Source: Cymbomonas tetramitiformis (lineage: Eukaryota; Chlorophyta; Pyramimonadophyceae; Pyramimonadales; Pyramimonadaceae). From it: a stretch of 64,000 bases of DNA. The position numbers and the translations under genes were made by a program. Within the stretch, counting starts at the first letter, position 1. Each line of letters begins with the position of its first letter. Shown one piece after another: positions 10,774-20,544 of this stretch. Location of the stretch: assembly GCA_001247695.2 (NCBI GenBank), contig LGRX02033530.1, positions 1 to 64,000 on the forward strand, given 5' to 3'. The notes beneath the pieces are model-generated. The model made no database searches. It was given only the letters and a program-made list of their open reading frames with translations, and had not been told where the DNA came from.

Positions 10774-12613
10774 CAATGGCAAATAGCTCGATCTCAGGAA
10801 TAGGCCAGCGTCTCTGTGTATCAGAAAGAGTGACGCTGTGATAGCCACATGGCTTCATACCTTTTCCTTGATCCTGCAATACTACTTGACCAACGTGTGT
10901 GCCTGATCCATCGACCTCCATAATAGATGGCAGTTTCTGATCTGGAAGCTGTAGTATTGGAGCCTGGCAGATGGCACTTTTGAGATTATCAAATGCCTGC
11001 TGCTGCTCAGATTCCCAGACAAACTCTGCATTATCCTTAAGGAGACGATTGAGCGGCTCGGCAATCTTGGAGAACTTTGGTGTAAATCTCCTAAACTGGC
11101 CGACCATGCCCAAGAATGACCGAAGAGATGACTTGCCATCTTTTATAGCCATTCGGCGTAGAGGCTGTTTACCAACGGTTGGACCATATGACACTGGAGG
11201 CTGGATAGCCATGACTGCACGGATTCTGTCTTCGATGATGGATAGGCCTGCCTCTGAGATATGGTGTCCGATAAAATCGATGGATCTGACGAACAACTCA
11301 ACCTTTGAAGGCCTGATGTAGAACTGATGATCTCTGCAGCGCTGTAAGAACTGTCGAACATGCTTTACGTGGCTGTCAAAATCTGGACTGTACACTATGG
11401 TGTCATCCATGAAAATGACCAAGAACTGATCGATGAAGTCAAAGAATGCTCGATTTCCAACACGTAGAGCGGTCGCAGGAGCGTTAGTTAACCCGAAGGG
11501 CATTACTGTCCACTCGTATGAACCATATCTGGTACGTATTGCTGTCTTGTGGATGTCGTCTGGATGTATGGGTATCTGATGGAAAAACTGATTGAAATCA
11601 AATCTGCTAAACCATCGTGCCTCCTTAAGCTGTTCAAGAAGGGTATCGTGAGGTGGCAATGGATACGTGTCCTTTATGGCGATGTTATTAAGGGCTCGAT
11701 AATCACAACACATCCTCCACTTCCCCCCTGGCTTAGGAGCGAAAATGATTGGACACCCATATGGTGATGATGATGGACGAAGGATACCCAGTTCGACATA
11801 TTTGATGATCTGTCGTTTGAGCTCCTCCATCATAGGCACTGGAATAGTACGAACTGGCTGTGATGGTGGCTTATGCCCAGGTTCAATGTTGATGCGATGA
11901 TATCCACCTTCAAACCGTTCTGGCCTATGGCCAGCTGGAAGATCCTCCTGGAAAATATCTGAAAAGTCTTCTCTGATTAGATCACGTGCTGCTGTGACCT
12001 TTGGGTCTTCCATGGTGGTGTCTGAGTCTGCTGCTGCCATGACCAATTCACCATCGACCTCTGAGAGAAAAAAGAGATAAGCTACGGCTTCTTCAGCCGA
12101 CCCACTGGATCGTATACGTCGTAGGTGCTTCCTCATAGTGGTGGCACTGACCAATTCCATTTCAGGAAGGTCATCTGAACCTGGAGTCTGTTCAACTCTG
12201 GACAGAACTGTACGAACATTGGAACCTGATGAATGTTTCCTGGTGATCGTCATATTCTTGGACTGGAAGTCAATGTGTGGGTTCCTTCTTTCCAACCAAT
12301 CCTGTCCCAGGATGACTGTGAAGGGTTTCGTGTCAATGATATAGAAATCTTCTGTATCCTTATATTTACCCAGCGTGAATGTAGCATTGGGAAGATAGGA
12401 TGTACAGGGTAATTGGCTTCCTCCAGCCAATCCCACTGAGAATGATGATGAGTCTGTTGGTGATATACCAAGCTGAGAAGCGAACTGTCTGTCGATAAAT
12501 GACGATGTAGCTCCTGGATCTACCAAAATGTGAGTACTCTGTCCATATACTTTCCCTTTGTACAACAACGGCTTCTTCTGTGATTTCAGCTGTGCTGTCT
12601 GTGACCGCATCAT
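10774..12613 (-). pseudogene. Pol: aspartic protease, reverse transcriptase and RNase H start
   Basis: From the N-terminus: protease motif ILVDPGATSSFID (DPGA in place of the usual DSG/DTG), RT with RFDFNQFFHQIPI, the fingers/palm segment MPFGLTNAPA, and the catalytic FMDDTIVYS. After the connection comes RNase H ending PEIELFAIV, where the DNA transposon begins. The frame is +1 relative to gag and opens about 50 bp after the gag stop, so pol expression would need reinitiation or the junction is damaged. Confidence 0.88.
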
Positions 12614-12764
12614 TTCTGTGCGATGTGTTCTGAGGGAGTATCCATCTGCTGGAACTGTAATGTCAGACTGGAAAGGACTTCTTCTGAGATACTCTCAACC
12701 CGGCCACTTGCTTCAGTGGCATTTTCAGGCTGATTTATCCTCGGGGTGCCCTCATCACTGGTAC

Positions 12765-14126
12765 CTATGCAGTACCCGGAGAGTTTCCCTGAGGAGCTGG
12801 AGCTGATGCTGGAGCTGGAGCTGGAGCTGGGGCTGCAATTGCTGCATTGATGCTCTGCTGATTCTGTAGCTCCTTAACCAGGGTGTTGACTGTTTTTAGG
12901 AGTTTGTTAGACTCACTTTTGCCACCCTGATTATTCTGTTGCTGCTGTCCTTTGTATGGATTCTGAGCTGGAGGATTGCCTTTTATGGATTTCCCTTCTG
13001 ATGTTTTGGTGGAAAAGCAATCCTTTGTGACGTGATTGGTACGACCACAACGTTGACAAGGTTGGGAATGAGTTGATGTTGATCCCTTTCCTTTTCCTTT
13101 TCCCTTGCCTTTTCCTTTTCCTTTTCCTTTATTCCTCTGGGAATTCTGGTTGGCATTCTGATTCTGGTTGCCTCGATTCTGATTGGATCTGTCATATGGC
13201 TTATTGCCACGGCCCTTATCCTTATCTTTCCTGATTGGGCCTCCTGACTGTTCCTTCTGTCCCCTATAGTGAAGGGTCTCTGCCTGCTTCGAATGAACTA
13301 CATAATTCAAATCGAGCAGAACTTGTGTGGTTTGTGCCCACGACAAGTTATTCCTTTCATCCTCTGTCAGAAATCTGAGATGAAACTGTTTCCGAAGGTC
13401 TGATTCCATGTTACCGACGAATCTGTCCTTGATCAAGACATCATCCAAATCAACTGACGCTAAAGCAGCCAGTGATGTGAATGTGCGTAGGTAGTCTGCA
13501 AAAGTCTGGTTACCCTGTTGCAGTGCCATTAAATGCTTTTTGGCAACTGATCGCTTGTGGGGATTTCCGAACTGCCTGAGGAATGTATTTCTGACATCTT
13601 CATACGTGGCATCTGATGTTCTAGCCACGACCTGAAAATAGTGTTTGCCATTATTCTGAATGAACGTGAGGAAGACTGTGATGAGATCTTTATCTGGTGC
13701 ACCTGGATATGTAAACTGAAAATATCTGTCTACTGTATCCATCCAAACCTCCGCATCCTGTCCGACTTTGTACCCCTTCGGTGGATTCATTTTCACCTTA
13801 GGGACAATTGCGGCTGGAATTATTGCTGCGTTGGCCTGACCATCATCTGGATCTGTAAATGCAGGCGGGGGATTATCCTCTGAGTAATCCTCATCTGGTT
13901 CCTTAGGCTCAGTTTCTGGATCTCTATACCGACTCATGCCTGTCTTCATTCTGCTGATGGCATCGAAATATCCTATCTGATCATATCGGGTTTGTGTGTC
14001 AGCATAACCCTTTAACCATGAAGGTATTTTGAATCTGCTGAAATGATCATAAGAACCCAGAATGTCAAAGTACCAGTTATTAGGATCGAGATCAATAGCT
14101 GGTATAGCTGCTGGTTCTTCTGCCAT
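12765..14126 (-). CDS. Gag polyprotein of chromovirus, copy 1
   Basis: 453 residues starting MAEEPAAIPAIDLDPNNWYF. The central part (FQFTYPGAPDKDLITVFL through LRQFGNP and ADYLRTFTSLA) is the capsid-like retrotransposon gag region. A basic (GK)n tract and the zinc knuckle CQRCGRTNHVTKDC (CX2CX4HX4C) follow. The C-terminus has an Ala/Pro repeat and ends at a TAG where copy 2 has CAG, so this copy is shortened by a C-to-T change. Confidence 0.88.
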   Translation of the reverse strand: MAEEPAAIPAIDLDPNNWYFDILGSYDHFSRFKIPSWLKGYADTQTRYDQIGYFDAISRMKTGMSRYRDPETEPKEPDEDYSEDNPPPAFTDPDDGQANAAIIPAAIVPKVKMNPPKGYKVGQDAEVWMDTVDRYFQFTYPGAPDKDLITVFLTFIQNNGKHYFQVVARTSDATYEDVRNTFLRQFGNPHKRSVAKKHLMALQQGNQTFADYLRTFTSLAALASVDLDDVLIKDRFVGNMESDLRKQFHLRFLTEDERNNLSWAQTTQVLLDLNYVVHSKQAETLHYRGQKEQSGGPIRKDKDKGRGNKPYDRSNQNRGNQNQNANQNSQRNKGKGKGKGKGKGKGKGSTSTHSQPCQRCGRTNHVTKDCFSTKTSEGKSIKGNPPAQNPYKGQQQQNNQGGKSESNKLLKTVNTLVKELQNQQSINAAIAAPAPAPAPASAPAPQGNSPGTA

Positions 14127-14594
14127 CTAAGATAAAACACCACACCAACAAAACCTTCAAAATGGATGCGTGTGTGTGTAATATATATATATATATTGTA
14201 CATGTATTAATTTTGTACATTGTTATAATGAGGTGAAGTATATATATGGTTCCACCTTCTTCCCCCCTCAAGGAAGTGTGAACTCCACAGGCAGTTGTCA
14301 AGTGCCTATTACCTCATCAAGCAGCATGCAATTCCCTTACGAAGCAGCTGTACAGTTATTGGGTTGTTGCCCGATATATTGGTCACGAATGTGCTGATTT
14401 CAGCATGACCAAAATGCCAAACACAGAGTGTTTTACTATTATATAGTGGCATTTTAGGGTGTGTAGGGTTACTGTGACCCTTATCACCTATAGTGACATT
14501 AGGGTGTTATATGGTATCAATAACACCTAATTATATCAAATTTAAGCGGTATGAACATTTTCTGAAGGAATTAAATCAAAACTGCATTTAATAT

Positions 14595-14608
14595 GTCACT
14601 GAATACCA
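14595..14608 (-). other. Primer-binding site next to 5' LTR
   Basis: Minus-strand TGGTATTCAGTGAC begins one base inside the LTR end. It resembles the TGGTATCAGAGC class of sites complementary to initiator-Met tRNA, with one extra T. The leader between it and gag (14127-14594) has no ORF and carries a TA/TG-rich tract at 14170-14200. Confidence 0.6.
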
Positions 14609-14740
14609 CTGTCAAGGTTGGATATTCAACCTTTTAGACTATGCGGCTGCTATTGAACAGTAGCAACTCGCAACAAGTATAGGTGGGTATGAGTGCAGTC
14701 TGGTATCCAGAATATGTGCTTGAGCACAATGCTCCTCATA

Positions 14741-16640
14741 GAAAAAAGAAAAAAGAAAAAACCACGCCCGTTGGGCGTATGAGTAAATTAATTTTCCCGG
14801 CCCTACTCTGGGCCGGACCGCCACAAGTGGCGGCCTTAATGGGACAATTTATACCGGGTGGTTCTTATCTTTTTCCTCATCTTGCTTTTCTTGTCTGAGT
14901 CTTCTGTATGGCTGGTATGTGCTGTGTGCATAGCTTACTGTCAGGTTATGTATTCTTTGTAGTGCCTGTGTGGCCTCTTTTCTGTTGAGCCCAAGTTGCT
15001 CGAGTATGTCTTGGTTGTGTTTGTACACCGTGCCTGTCCTGCCCACTGCAAACACATGAAGTTTGGCACGGAATCCGTGTCTGCGTAACAGTTGTAGCAG
15101 TGGTCCGTATTTCGTGTATTTTTCCAGGAGTTTAGGTCCCCATTTTTCGTCATCGGTGTGGGCCACCTCTATGAGGTGTAGGTTTTTGACTTTTGCTGGT
15201 GCTTCTTTTTGTGTGCATTCCCATCCGTCCTCCATGTCTTCTAGGCCCTCTATCATGACTATGTCTACAAAGCTTGGTATTGTGTCGGGCCCATCGTTTC
15301 TGCCTGGGTCGTCCTTTCCGTCGTGTCTGCATTGCCCTCTGGTGAGTATGTAATTTGGGAGTACCCTTGGCTTAACCCCTGGGTCCCTCTTTTTTCCGGT
15401 GTAGGCGAGTACTTTGCATCCCCCTTTTCTATGGTGGTCGAGTATGTGTTTTAGCTCGTCTGCGTGGGCGTCTGCCCTGTCCGAGAACATCCCTCGCATT
15501 TGTGGGTTGTTGCATCCTCCTAGGGCGTGTCCTACTCTCATGAGGAAGCCCTTTGCGTAGTCCACCCCTTTGTGTCCGCATCCTTCCAGGGTGCACTTTC
15601 CGCCTCCTCCGGCTGAGTTTTTCGCCGTCTCATAGTCTTGTGCTGGCAGTATTCTCAGTCTGCATTTGAGTACCGTTTTTCGTGCCGCAAATGTGGCTCG
15701 TTTCCAGAAGCCGTTCGCTATTATGTGTAGTGGCGTGTCTCCTTTGAGGTGCTTCATTGTTTCGTTTAGCCAGCTCTCGGTGGCCCTGCCCTCTTGAACC
15801 GGGGGGGCGTTCCTCTTTTCCGTTCTGTGTGTCATGTCGTGTTTTCTTTGTTTCCATCTTGTTCTGGGCATCGGGTCCTCCATCATTGCATGGACTCTAG
15901 ACTCCTCCGTGACACGGTCGTGGTGAGCTTGTTTTTCGTTTGTCGACTTCCCTTGTGGCTCTTCCCGCTGCTCAATGAGTTCATTGAGCATGTCAAAAAT
16001 TCCCTCGGCATTGTGTTCCTCTTGGGTCATTTCTAGTCTCTCCGCGAGCTCGTTGAGTTCCTTAAATATTTCTTCCCCTTCAGAGGGTGGGGGTGGTGTT
16101 TCTGCGGGTTCGGGGTCGTTTCCTCGGGTGGGGTCCATTCTGCCCTCTGTTTCCCGTTGTTCTTGGTGCTCCTGCACCTCTCGCAAGAGGAGCATCTCCT
16201 CTTCCTCCCTCTGTCCCATCATGGCCTTTATTTGCCTGTCTTCTTCGTCTCGGGTCTGGTCGGCTTGTTGCTGCTGGTTGGGTACCGGGTCCCGTATTAT
16301 CGCTTGTTCCTCTTCAGTTTGTTGCGCTTGGTCATGGTGCGCCTCCCATCTGAAATTGCGCGCAGTTTTCAGTTGGTGGGTCCAGGTTGTGGGTTCTCCC
16401 TGGAGTGCAGTCATTTTTGTTGAGAGTCTGCTGTTTCCTTGGGCTTGTCGTTCACGAAGAAGTGTAGTTACGTATTTTTGTACCGCGAGCTTTCCCTTTA
16501 GCTCCCTGCTGTTCGAGTCTTCGTCTGGTACCATGGGTTTGACTTTTATTGTCTCATTATTGTCCCACGCTTCCGTGAGGGTTCCCGTAGTACAGGCTCG
16601 TTTGGCTGCCTCGTCGGCCTTTTCGTTCCCCGCAATTCCG
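14741..16640 (-). mobile_element. 5'-truncated LINE (non-LTR retrotransposon) nested in the LTR
   Basis: A 14-bp target duplication CAATGCTCCTCATA lies at 14727-14740 and 16641-16654. The uninterrupted site is visible in the other LTR near 5461. It encodes the end of a type-I RNase H domain (GIAGNEKADEAAK), then an acidic Glu-rich linker. A Cys/His segment follows (CTLEGCGHKG...VGHALGGCNNP), similar to the zinc-binding tail of LINE ORF2. The 5' cut lies within RNase H. The 3' end (left) is not poly(A) but a (T5-6C)n tract preceded by three hairpins. Confidence 0.85.
14765..14833 (-). other. Three consecutive hairpins at the LINE 3' end
   Basis: Perfect stems: CGCCCgttGGGCG (14765-14777), CCGGCCC/GGGCCGG (14797-14816) and CCGCCAC/GTGGCGG (14818-14833). 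They precede the T-rich tail. Structured 3' ends of this sort serve as RT recognition signals in several LINE clades; that role is inferred. Confidence 0.7.
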
Positions 16641-16693
16641 CAATGCTCCTCATATACCTCAATGTCCTCACGCCTCATAGGCGTTACCACCAT
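14849..16693 (-). pseudogene. LINE ORF2 C-terminal fragment fused to LTR sequence
   Basis: 614 codons on the minus strand. The first 17 or so codons (MVVTPMRREDIEVYEE) come from the LTR and the target duplication, so the apparent start is accidental. Residues from GIAGNEKADE on are LINE-derived RNase H C-terminus, an acidic linker of about 250 residues and the zinc-binding/C-terminal domain. No RT or endonuclease is left. The ORF is open in both duplicate copies. Confidence 0.8.
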
Positions 16694-16881
16694 CGGGTTG
16701 TGAACCCGAGAACATTGGGCGAACTAACAGTATCGGCTGATCGAATTAGCCATATGATACCCGCATGGTGTTCAATTCATGCTTGAAGCGAAGACGCGTC
16801 CCTTCAGAACAGTTTGTTCTTCAAGAACGACTGTCTTGCTTCATCATCGAGATGTTGTAATCAGCCTCTCGATGACAGATG

Positions 16882-17093
16882 GCAGATATATAGTTCGGCG
16901 GTAATATATATCTAACTGGTGAGATAAACCCTGAGTTAAGGGTTACGGAATCAGAACGGTAAAAGTGTGATAGATAAAAGAGAGGCATACATAAATACCT
17001 AACGGGTGTTTCCCGTCTACTGGTGACGGTCACCCAGCCTACCATAGGAAGTGACATGTGACAGTTTTGAGTGTCACAGTGTCAAATCCAGCA
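16882..17093. mobile_element. 212-bp insertion in LTR with 7-bp flanking repeat
   Basis: This segment is absent from the left LTR. ACAGATG flanks it on both sides (16875-16881 and 17094-17100). No clear inverted terminal repeats or A-tail; it carries short palindromes (GACATGTGACAG...GTGTCAC) and a TATATAG-rich left end. It may be a small SINE or MITE. Confidence 0.6.
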
Positions 17094-17308
17094 ACAGATG
17101 TCACTCATGGTGAGTGGATGACAGATATTATGACTGTACATGCCATAGTCGACCGTACTGACGATACTCGACGACTGTATGTCATTATAACATATGACAT
17201 GACATGACATGACATGACATGACATGACATGATATGATATGATATGATATGTATGATAGGTATGACATGTATGACACATATGTCATCGGTCATATCCCTG
17301 ACAAGCGA

Positions 17309-17676
17309 TTTCCAGCTTTATTTTAATCACGATGTTTAATCAAATCACGATTAGTTGGTAATTGCAGTACAATCATGACTTGATTAGATCAGGTCCGCAG
17401 CGTTAATCGCGACTTGATTAGTCACTAAAAAGGCCTAAGCATGCCCCTGATCATGATTAGGGGTTGTAATCATGATTAGGGGTTGTAATCATGAACAACC
17501 TTGCCATTATTCGCATGTCATCATTTGTAGGTGCATTATGCGAATACTGATGAAGCGATCATTTCCGGACGAGGCTCTGGTCTCAGCCAAATTACCCCTC
17601 GCCCGTATTATGCTTCAATTTAAATAATGTTATTCGCGTGGAAAAATTATAGCCAACTGCCAGAAATTCATCAGTA
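17309..17676. other. Spacer with ATTA/TAAT-rich words and a 19-bp tandem repeat
   Basis: CATGATTAGGGGTTGTAAT occurs twice back to back (17452-17489). Nearby are variants of AATCACGATT and GACTTGATTAG. No gene is recognised. Confidence 0.6.
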
Positions 17677-17749
17677 TCTCCTGTAGCTCAGTTGGTAGAG
17701 CGCACGGCTGTTAACCGTGAGGTCTCTGGTTCGAGCCCAGGCGGGAGAG
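17677..17749 (+). tRNA. tRNA-Asn (GTT)
   Basis: A full cloverleaf of 73 nt: acceptor TCTCCTG/CGGGAGA with discriminator G, D arm AGCTCAGTTGGTAGAGC, anticodon stem CACGG/CCGTG around loop CTGTTAA (GTT), T arm with GGTTCGAGCCC. No intron and no encoded CCA. The U1:A72 pair and G73 are typical of bacterial/plastid tRNA-Asn rather than eukaryotic cytosolic ones. Confidence 0.93.
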
Positions 17750-18148
17750 CGCTCACATATAGCCCGGAAGGATACGATACTATATTCATGATCGTTTTCC
17801 CGCATCTGCTGATGAGTGGATGTTGTTGATGATTCGGTTGTAACAAATGCAGGAAGTATACTATCGTATATCAGAGTTGCGTATTACGTAACTTGTGACA
17901 TCAGATATGGAATATGCAGTTATCCATCACGACAGCGATAGTAGGTGACGGAGCATTAAGTATACATAAACCGTCCGCCTCTACAGTACAGCTCTAAGAC
18001 TATCTTTGACCCTAAACATTCCACCTCTGATGATATTGGTAATTATTGAAATGCATTCATTCTGGGTAGGAATTAAGAAGCCTCTCCACCTTTGTTGAGA
18101 TGTTATCTAAATATTGAAATTATTTTTCACGAAAATGGGAGAAATGAT

Positions 18149-18221
18149 TGGAGTTGCCGGGTTTCGATCCCGGTACCTCCCGCATGCAAAGCGGGCGCTC
18201 TACCAATTGAGCTACAACCCC
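18149..18221 (-). tRNA. tRNA-Ala (TGC)
   Basis: A 73-nt cloverleaf on the minus strand: acceptor GGGGTTG/CAACTCC with the G3:U70 wobble that marks tRNA-Ala, discriminator A, anticodon loop TTTGCAT (TGC). D arm AGCTCAATTGGTAGAGC and T arm GGGATCGAAACCC are intact. Confidence 0.93.
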
Positions 18222-18228
18222 ACAAATT

Positions 18229-18301
18229 CTCTCCCGCCTGGGCTCGAACCAGAGACCTCACGGTTAACAGCCGTGCGCTCTACCAACTGAGCTACAGGAG
18301 A
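18229..18301 (-). tRNA. tRNA-Asn (GTT), inverted second copy
   Basis: Identical to the tRNA at 17677-17749 but on the other strand. Part of the 5' flank (TCATCA.TATCTCCTG) is also shared, so the two arose by an inverted duplication of more than the tRNA itself. Seven bases separate it from the tRNA-Ala. Confidence 0.93.
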
Positions 18302-18804
18302 TATTGATGAGATTTTTCAAACAAATCATAAACATTGTTTACATTTCCTTATAGATGATATTCGTATTTCGTAACACGCGACATGGATTTACGGCAGCGG
18401 CACATTCCTTCGATTGAAGATTCTTACATCGTCGATCGTTACAATATAAACTCTTATTACTCTACACACCGACTTCATCGTTCATGCCGATGCTGTATCA
18501 TCCTGTAGTTGCACAAGCGAAGGGACGTGTGACACTCAGAGAATTAAGTGGAAGAACACGATGAACGTTAACACGTGACGAAATCCCGTCATTAAATATG
18601 GAAAGCTACAAGCTTCATCAAAGCCCTGGCGCTGGCGCGTGTTAGCTTCTGTAGTGTGAAATTGTGTAAGAAAGTGTCACAAGTTTTCTCTCGACTGTTG
18701 GAACACCAATTTGGTGGCTCGTTTTTTGCCGGTTCACTGCGGACAGTGCGCGCACGAAAGAGAGGTTTTTATCAAGCGTCCCGCCTGAACGCAGCCGCGA
18801 CGCT

Positions 18805-20544
18805 ATGCCTCGAGTATGGCCGATATTGTTGTGCGTCGTGCTGCTCTGTGCAAGTGCGCGTAGCGAATCTCAAGAGGCCGAAACCTCTGAAACGCAAGAC
18901 CAAGGTGACCGCTTGCGCTTGTGAAATACTTGTCATTGTTATATTTCAGATGATGCACCCTGAACGCATGATTATCACACTTTCTCGGATAAATATTGCT
19001 ATCGCACTCGTATATCGCGAAGTTGCATAGCAGGAGGCTCGTCGCACAAGAATTATCAGTGCCACATACACCTGTTCACCGCACGCATCTTTATTGCTGA
19101 CTGGCGTTTTTTAAAAAGCACATGAACGCTTCGATGTAAGCCACAATCTATTCTTCTCCTAGCTCTTAGATTTTGTATGGCTGCAGTAGATCCCATGCCC
19201 GCCGCTCCTCTCCTCAGACACGCTATTCGCACGGCGTGTGCAATCAGCCTGCCTTCTTGCCTGGCGTACATGCACTGTCCACCGCTCGCAGTTTTTGTAA
19301 TAGGGGTATTCGGAATCGGGCCATGGCTAAGTGGAGGGACGGAACGCGCTCCGTCGCAGATTTGGATCCAACCAGAGTAATTGCGTCAACTACGATTTCA
19401 CTGAATCGAAGAACATCCGCGGGAACTGAGGTTCCTCACCCGGTTCCCGCTTCAATATTCGAAGGGGAAGACGCAGCTGCCGCATCTTTTAGATTTTGTG
19501 CGCAGAACAACATGGAGAATCTCGAGGCAGTGTTGACTATCATTAAACACCTCCAACCACTTCTTGACAAAATGGATACAGTTCCTGAAACTTCTGAACC
19601 AGCCCTTCGCTCAGCCGGTACGCTCGAACACTCGTAGATGATATGAGCCCGCAACTATTGATGCTATGCGAGAGTGTTCTTCCCGTATCGCCCAGTCGCC
19701 ACATGTCTCCGTGATCAGCTTCTACCGGTCAGCGCTTTGTGGTCCACAGCACGTTTGCGCCGTGCGACACGACCTCCTTGCAACTTGTGCATTGCACGCG
19801 TGTACTTTCCTCAGCTCAACCTAACCTGAGGACGAGCCGAATGCGCTGGCTCTTTACTTTCCATATAGTAGCGTAGCACAGATCTTGGCTTAGGCCTGGC
19901 GCGCGCGACGTGCTTGAAGACCGTTCCGCTGTGCACAGTTCACGCTGTGACCAGAAGGTTTTGAACGAGGATTTCTTTCCAGATCTGAAAAAATAACTGG
20001 TACATCGATCGGTGCCAGTTTAGCAGATCATATTCTTGCAGCACCTCGTCCCCGTCACTTTAATCCCGGCTCGCTCGTCCGAAGTCTCCAGCTGGAGGGT
20101 TGCTTGGCCTCACTAGTCTTCCGCTGCCCGCACAAGTGTCATCGCTGGCTTTGCCTTGTCCTGTTCCGCGGATCTCTGGGGCTCCCCACTCCGCTGCCCG
20201 CACAAGTGGCGAGCGGAGTGGTCACCTGCTCCACTCCGCTCGCCCACGCCGGTCGCCAGCCTCCACCGGACTGCTTGTGTGCCAAGGAACCTCTTCGCGC
20301 GCCGTCACAGTGGTGGTGGGGTGGCGGAGCAGGCGCCTATGCGAAGAGGGCGAAGGAGGCTATCGCGGAGGGGCGGCCACTGGATGCCGGGGCAGACCTG
20401 ATCCGCGCCCTGAAGCGCGAGGGCCTCGACCCGGAGGCGGCCGAGCGTATGAAAGCGCAGCTGACCAACGTGTTCTGGGAGACGAAGCGCTTCTGGGAGG
20501 CAGAGGCTCGCGCCAGGCAAACCTCCCAGGATGAAACTTGGTGA
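18805..20544 (+). pseudogene. Truncated 5' copy of the DNAJC3-like gene
   Basis: This is the copy-1 counterpart of 30446-32157. It holds a possible signal-peptide exon (ATG at 18805, MPRVWPILLCVVLLCASA), the EGEDAAAASFRFC-containing ORF (19173-19637) and the first TPR exon (about 20333-20516, KAQLTNVFWETKRFW). The duplication breakpoint falls at the exon end; the reading then enters unrelated sequence and stops at 20542-20544 after 9 foreign residues. It lacks the remaining TPRs and the J domain. Confidence 0.75.

Larger units (their letters stand above)
5344..17303 (-). mobile_element. Complete Ty3/gypsy chromovirus-type LTR retrotransposon with nested insertions
   Basis: Direct-repeat LTRs (5344-5981 and 14610-17303) begin TGTCAAGG and end CCCTGACA on the plus strand. 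They are flanked by a 5-bp target duplication AGCGA (5339-5343 and 17304-17308). Read on the minus strand, the order is 5' LTR, PBS, gag (14126-12765), protease, RT, RNase H, integrase, chromodomain, polypurine tract, 3' LTR, which is the Ty3/gypsy order. It is not intact: a LINE and a 212-bp insert sit in the 5' LTR, a 1-kb DNA transposon splits RNase H, and there is an intron and a frameshift in the integrase region. Confidence 0.9.
14610..17303 (-). repeat. 5' LTR of the chromovirus (right LTR, copy 1), with two insertions
   Basis: TG...CA ends and homology to 5344-5981. Insertions: a 1,900-bp LINE fragment (14741-16640) and a 212-bp insert (16882-17093). Without them and their target duplications it is about 560 bp; the rest of the size gap to the other LTR is the shorter TGACA tract. 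Confidence 0.9.
3639..20516. repeat. Segmental tandem duplication, copy 1 (~16.9 kb)
   Basis: The sequence from 3639 to 20516 recurs in the same order and orientation at 20521-32157. Differences I could read: 6317-12048 is absent from copy 2; a 527-bp element is extra in copy 2 (29553-30079); a 5-bp insertion near 21100; a 12-bp change in the Ala/Pro repeat of gag; microsatellite length changes; scattered substitutions. The right end cuts the co-chaperone gene exactly at its exon/intron border (20516 corresponds to 32157). The left end has no sign of a gene. Confidence 0.93.

Noticed and set aside
6317..12048. Idea that this segment was inserted into copy 1
   Set aside because: Its borders are inside pol and in the 3' noncoding region, and it contains the middle of the retrotransposon in proper order, so its absence from copy 2 is a deletion.
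15975..16703. 242-codon Ser-rich plus-strand ORF (and its copy at 27086)
   Set aside because: It is the antisense shadow of the LINE ORF fragment, which has recognisable RNase H and zinc-binding motifs.
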